NCBI GenBank assembly: GCA_900468065.1
Contig: UBTA01000043.1
Span: forward strand, 1-64,000
Direction: 5' to 3'
Source of the DNA: Hyphomicrobiales bacterium
Lineage (GTDB): Bacteria; Pseudomonadota; Alphaproteobacteria; Rhizobiales; Rhizobiaceae
DNA length: 64,000 nucleotides
The notes under the pieces were generated by a model that had not been told where the DNA came from, did not search any database, and saw nothing but the letters and a program-made list of their open reading frames with translations. The translations under genes were made by a program, and so were the position numbers. Positions within the stretch are counted from its first letter, which is position 1; the number at the start of each line of letters is the position of its first letter. Below, piece after piece: positions 60,609 through 64,000 of this stretch.

Positions 60609-61504
60609 TACCACTCAGCTCCGATCTGCTGGCGCGCGGCTGCGAGCTTGCGGAAGAAATAGACGGTGAAGAGGATCGACAGCACGATGGCGAAATAGGC
60701 CATGGCATTGGCGAGACCCATGCGGGCATCGCCATAGGCGGTGCGTCCGACCAACGTCCACAAAAGCTCGGTTCGCTTGGCCGGGCCGCCATCGGTCATG
60801 ATCTTGACGATGTCATAGGCTCTTGCAACGTCGAGTGAACGGATGGTCATGGCGATGAAGGCAAACGGCATCAGATACGGCCAGATGATGTAACGGAAGG
60901 TCTGCAGCGGCGTGCAGCCATCGACATGGGCTGCCTCGATTGGATCACGCGGCATGGCCAGAAGCCCGGCCAGAATGAGGATTGCGAAGACCGAAGTGGA
61001 AGACCAGACTTCGGCGACGGTGATCGAGAACAGTGCCAGGTTGCCGTTGATCAGCCACGGAATTGCCTGGTCGGTCAGCCCCAGCGCCTGCAGGCCGTTG
61101 TTGATCAGGCCGATATTGTCATTGAACAGGAACTTGAACTGGAAACCCACGAGCACCGGCGAAAACATCATCGGAAACATCATCATGGTACGCAGCAGCC
61201 GCTGACCGCGTACAGCTTTGGAGACCAGCAGCGCAAGACCGAGGCCGAGCAGCATTTCGGCATTGAGCGCAATTGTCAGGAAAAGCACGGTACGCCCGAA
61301 AGCGACCCAGAAATCCGAGCTCGAAACGACGGTCATGTAGTTGCGCAGGCCGATGAAGACGTAGAGCGATTCCGGCTTGGTGAGGCGGAAAGGCGTGAAG
61401 CTCGAATAGAAGGACAGCGCCAGCGGCACGACGACGACCGCCGCCAGGACCAGGAACGCCGGAAATAGCAGCAGCACCGGTGCCGATAATCTGGATAGTT
61501 TCAT
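60608..61504 (-). CDS. sugar ABC transporter permease (MalF type)
   Basis: A 298-residue permease with six predicted helices (VLLLFPAFLVLAAVVVVPLAL at the N-terminus). The EAA motif is DPIEAAHVDGCTPLQTFRYIIWPYLMPFAFI. It overlaps the following permease gene by a few bases. It follows the solute-binding gene, from which it is separated by a strong hairpin at 61538-61567. Confidence 0.92.
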   Translation of the reverse strand: MKLSRLSAPVLLLFPAFLVLAAVVVVPLALSFYSSFTPFRLTKPESLYVFIGLRNYMTVVSSSDFWVAFGRTVLFLTIALNAEMLLGLGLALLVSKAVRGQRLLRTMMMFPMMFSPVLVGFQFKFLFNDNIGLINNGLQALGLTDQAIPWLINGNLALFSITVAEVWSSTSVFAILILAGLLAMPRDPIEAAHVDGCTPLQTFRYIIWPYLMPFAFIAMTIRSLDVARAYDIVKIMTDGGPAKRTELLWTLVGRTAYGDARMGLANAMAYFAIVLSILFTVYFFRKLAAARQQIGAEW

Positions 61505-61537
61505 GTCGCGCCCTTTGATTTGCGCCGGAAATGAAAG

Positions 61538-61567
61538 GCGGCGCCACGACGAAAGCCGTGGCGCCGC
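61538..61567 (-). promoter_or_regulatory. intercistronic hairpin after the binding-protein gene
   Basis: GCGGCGCCACG (61538-61548) pairs perfectly with CGTGGCGCCGC (61557-61567) across an 8-base loop, directly after the binding-protein stop. Hairpins at this place commonly protect the upstream message or stop part of transcription, giving an excess of binding protein over permease. There is no T-run. Confidence 0.7.
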
Positions 61568-61577
61568 GTCAGTTCAA

Positions 61578-62894
61578 TCAAAGCTTGCCGGCATCCTGCA
61601 GGATGGTTGTGGCCTTCTCGGCGGCCGCATCAAGCGCCTGCTTGGAGGTCTTGTCGCCAAGGATCGCAGCCTGCAGTTCCGGATAGACCGAGTTGGAAAT
61701 CTCGATCCATTCGGCTGTCTGTGGGACCGGGAAGGCGTATTTTGCCGCTTCCTGGAAGGCCTGCAGCACTTCCGTCTTGTAGGCGTCGCCCTCGGCGGCC
61801 TTGATGTTGAAATCCCAGACGGCGCTGCGTGTCGGCAGCGGACCGGTCGCTGATTCCAGCTTCTGGCTGTCTTCGTTGGTCAGCCACCAGACCAGCGATG
61901 CGGCTGCCTCCTTGTTGGCGCAGGATTCCGTGACCGAGAAGCCGTGGTGACCGGACCAGCCGGTGCGCTTGCCCGACGAACCGGCCGGTTGAACCTTCAC
62001 GCCGACATTGCCGGCAACCTTGGAGGATTTCGGGTCGTTGAAGAAGCTCGCCCAGCCAGGCCAGTCGAGATTAAGCGCGATCGAACCGGACGCAAAGCCT
62101 TGGCCGAGATCGTCCCAGAGGTAGTTCGTTGTGCCGGCTGGAACGGCCTTGTTCTTGTAGAGATTGACGAACCAGTCGAGTGCGCGCACACCTGCGTCCG
62201 AATTGAAGGCCGGGCGGCCATCCTTGTCGAGATATTCGCCGCCCTCGGCAACCAGCATTTCATAGAAGCGGCCGTTGATTGCCTCTTCCTTGCCGGCAAA
62301 CTGCGTGCCGTAGAATGTCGGCGGAGAGGCGAAGAACGCGGCCTGGTCTGTAACCTGCGCCCAGGTGTCGGGCGGTGTCAGGTCGTAGCCGTACTTTGCC
62401 TTGAATGCCGTCTTCTTGGCTTCATCCTGATAGAGGTTCTTCTGGTAATAGAGCGCCGAAACGTCGAACTGGGCGCGCGGCAGCATTACCAGCTTGCCGT
62501 CAAGCGTCGAGGCGGCAATCAGCGCCGGCACGAACTTGGCGATTTCCTCGGCCGGGATCAGCGGCGTCAGGTCGGTATAGATATCCGGATATTGCGGCGC
62601 GAACGACGAATGGTTCGAGCCGACGCACCAGCTGAGGCCACCGGTGGCGATATCCGACTTGATTTCCTTGTCGAGCTCGAAATGGTTCTTCTTCGAGAGG
62701 ATGTTGACCTTGGCGCCTGTGGCCTTTTCCCACTCGCCGATGCGCTCATAGAGCTTTTCATATTGCTGGCCGCCGATGAGCTTTGCATCGATGGTCACGC
62801 CGTCGAATTTACCGGGCAGGTCTGCGGCTTGCGCCGCGACCGAGCAGGCAAACAACATTACGCCGGTCGATACGCCGGAAAGCAGCTTGTTCAT
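61578..62894 (-). CDS. sugar ABC transporter substrate-binding protein
   Basis: A 438-residue periplasmic-binding protein of the MalE-like (family 1) type. It has a signal peptide (MNKLLSGVSTGVMLFACSVAAQA) and the family pieces FDGVTIDAKLIGGQQYEKLYERIGEWEKATGAKV and GFASGSIALNLDWPGWASFF. Its position at the head of the fucose operon suggests L-fucose or a fucosylated sugar as ligand. Divergent IclR regulation is likely from the 163-bp gap. Confidence 0.92.
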   Translation of the reverse strand: MNKLLSGVSTGVMLFACSVAAQAADLPGKFDGVTIDAKLIGGQQYEKLYERIGEWEKATGAKVNILSKKNHFELDKEIKSDIATGGLSWCVGSNHSSFAPQYPDIYTDLTPLIPAEEIAKFVPALIAASTLDGKLVMLPRAQFDVSALYYQKNLYQDEAKKTAFKAKYGYDLTPPDTWAQVTDQAAFFASPPTFYGTQFAGKEEAINGRFYEMLVAEGGEYLDKDGRPAFNSDAGVRALDWFVNLYKNKAVPAGTTNYLWDDLGQGFASGSIALNLDWPGWASFFNDPKSSKVAGNVGVKVQPAGSSGKRTGWSGHHGFSVTESCANKEAAASLVWWLTNEDSQKLESATGPLPTRSAVWDFNIKAAEGDAYKTEVLQAFQEAAKYAFPVPQTAEWIEISNSVYPELQAAILGDKTSKQALDAAAEKATTILQDAGKL

Positions 62895-62951
62895 GATTTC
62901 TCCTCCTCACGTCCACACCATCCCAATGGCGGGAATTCCTCATTTGTGAGG

Positions 62952-63047
62952 AATTGATTTATATACAAACAGCAAACTTAACCTTGCGTCAAGCCGCAAC
63001 TTTGCTTTGTCGCGCGCCTCTTATGCGTATATGAAGTAATTCATTTA
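62952..63047. promoter_or_regulatory. paired AATT(G/C)ATTTA motifs, possible IclR operators
   Basis: AATTGATTTA at 62952-62961 and AATTCATTTA at 63038-63047 are direct repeats 86 bp apart in the divergent intergenic region. One lies close to the binding-protein promoter, the other 11 bp before the IclR start, fitting control of both directions. Confidence 0.4.
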
Positions 63048-63057
63048 CAGGGGATGT

Positions 63058-63846
63058 ATGATGGACGCTGATGAATCCGACCGCTACCGCGCACCGGCGC
63101 TCGACAAGGGGCTCGATATTCTCGAGCTTCTGGCCGGCGTCGATGGCGGCCTGACGCAGGCCGAAATTTCCAAGAAGCTGGAGCGGAGCCCGAACGAATT
63201 CTACCGCATGCTCGACCGGCTGGTTCGGCGCGGCTATGTCACGCGGATCGATGGCGACCGCTACTCGCTGACGCTCAAGCTGTTTGGCCTGGCGCAGTTG
63301 CATGCGCCGGTCCGGCGGCTGGCATCCTATGCGACGCCCTTGATGCGCGACCTTGCCCAGCGCAGCCGCCAGGCCAATCATCTGGCGGTGTTCGACCGCG
63401 GCTTTGCCGTGGTCATCGCCCAGCAGGAGGCCCCGGATTACTGGGGCATCTCGATCCGCGTCGGCTCGCATATCAGCCTGTTTGACACAGGATCGGGCCA
63501 TGTGCTGCTCGCCTTCCGCAGCGAGGAAGAGCGGCAGATGATGATTTCAGAACATGTCAAAAGCCAGTCGGAGCCTCCACTGTCCGATGACTTCTTTGAG
63601 CGGCTCGACCGGATCCGCCAGCGCGGCTATGAAATGATGGCCAGCGCCCAGACCGCTGGCGTCTACAATCTGTCAGCGCCGATCCTGGGGCCGGACGGGC
63701 GCGGCATTGCCGCATTGACCTGCCCCTATATCGCGCTAGTCAACGCCCCCTCTGCTCCGGATATCACGGAGAGCATTGCGCTTCTGCAAAAGACCGCCGC
63801 CCAACTTTCATTGCTTGCGGGATCAGACGTCAATCACCCAGAATGA
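63058..63846 (+). CDS. IclR-family transcriptional regulator
   Basis: A 262-residue IclR protein. The winged helix-turn-helix is at about 15-75 (ALDKGLDILELLAGVDGGLTQAEISKKLERSPNEFYRMLDRLVRRGYV) and the effector-binding domain at about 90-255, ending with the dimer signature region SAPILGPDGRGIAALTCPYI. It is divergent from the 11-gene operon and followed by the lactonase gene, so it probably represses both until a fucose metabolite is bound. Two ATGs (63058, 63061) are possible starts; AGGGG precedes them. Confidence 0.92.
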   Translation: MMDADESDRYRAPALDKGLDILELLAGVDGGLTQAEISKKLERSPNEFYRMLDRLVRRGYVTRIDGDRYSLTLKLFGLAQLHAPVRRLASYATPLMRDLAQRSRQANHLAVFDRGFAVVIAQQEAPDYWGISIRVGSHISLFDTGSGHVLLAFRSEEERQMMISEHVKSQSEPPLSDDFFERLDRIRQRGYEMMASAQTAGVYNLSAPILGPDGRGIAALTCPYIALVNAPSAPDITESIALLQKTAAQLSLLAGSDVNHPE

Positions 63847-63939
63847 GCGGCCGCCTGTGTGTCGCAAAATTGAAATTCTTATTTGAATGATATCTTCTTG
63901 TGTGAAATAGTCGATTTGTGGCGCCGGAGGACACGGGAT

Positions 63940-64000
63940 ATGATCATCGACACCCATCTGCATCTGATCGACAGGGCAGCACTTGCCTATCCGTGGCTTT
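63940..64000 (+). CDS. amidohydrolase-family lactonase, 5' end only
   Basis: The window ends after 20 codons: MIIDTHLHLIDRAALAYPWL. The D-x-H-x-H metal-binding start and the ALAYPWL piece are typical of COG3618 amidohydrolases such as L-fucono-1,5-lactonase. GGAGG at 63926 gives a 9-base spacing to the ATG. After IclR and opposite the fucose operon, it would hydrolyse L-fuconolactone to L-fuconate, the step missing from the main operon. Confidence 0.75.
   Translation, partial: MIIDTHLHLIDRAALAYPWL

Noticed and set aside
1-64000. CRISPR array, prophage genes or secretion-system cluster
   Set aside because: No regularly spaced direct repeats, capsid/tail/integrase genes or secretion-system components were found.

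Overview
The window looks like a replicon of an alphaproteobacterium of the Rhizobiaceae (Rhizobium/Agrobacterium type). The support is a RepA/RepB-type partition pair, DUF982 proteins, the NasS-NasT and ABC nitrate uptake arrangement, an 11-gene L-fucose operon, GGAAC-N17-GTT promoters of the alphaproteobacterial EcfG general stress type, and a rhizobial-style intergenic palindromic element. No rRNA or tRNA gene was recognised. The genus call is inference from gene content.

Layout. 1-3.9 kb: an IS3-family fragment fused to the 3' end of a LysR gene, a DUF763 protein, and a divergent TetR/SDR pair. 3.9-24 kb: an accessory stretch rich in broken genes and IS relics (IS630, IS66/IS3-type, IS5, IS630) mixed with small stress-type genes: a two-PAS hybrid histidine kinase, small exported and membrane proteins, DUF883, BrkB/YihY, a flavodoxin-fold reductase, a GXWXG/DUF4334 protein and a GMC oxidoreductase. 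Six exact GGAAC-N17-GTT promoters lie in front of small genes in this part and at 45.8 kb, suggesting a shared EcfG regulon. 24-28.4 kb: a LysR regulator and a carboxymuconolactone decarboxylase-like/NmrA/cupin/MscS gene row, closed by an Rrf2 regulator whose promoter shares a TTAAGGATAT palindrome with the first gene of the row. 28.4-30.5 kb: decayed sequence and a PIN-domain toxin-antitoxin pair.

30.5-43.3 kb: a complete nitrate assimilation locus on the minus strand. nasT-nasS (antiterminator and sensor) is followed by a sigma-54 promoter and a leader RNA, then nrtA-nrtB-nrtD (ABC uptake), nirB-nirD (nitrite reductase), nasA (nitrate reductase), cysG (siroheme) and a small membrane protein. 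Nitrate is imported and reduced to nitrite and ammonium; CysG makes the siroheme for NirB; NasS-NasT would couple leader read-through to nitrate.

44.2-52.7 kb: an HtrA/PDZ protein that has lost its catalytic triad, two DUF982 proteins, ribosomal protein S21, repA-repB with no repC and a perfect 14-bp palindrome upstream, a membrane GGDEF-EAL protein, and a divergent methyltransferase. 52.7-64 kb: an L-fucose catabolic operon (sugar ABC transporter, enolase-superfamily enzyme, mutarotase, Gfo/Idh oxidoreductase, MaoC protein, SDR, FAH-family hydrolase, L-fuconate dehydratase) with a divergent IclR regulator and, at the window edge, the start of a lactonase-type amidohydrolase. Together these would carry L-fucose through fuconolactone, fuconate, 2-keto-3-deoxyfuconate and its diketo form to pyruvate and lactate.
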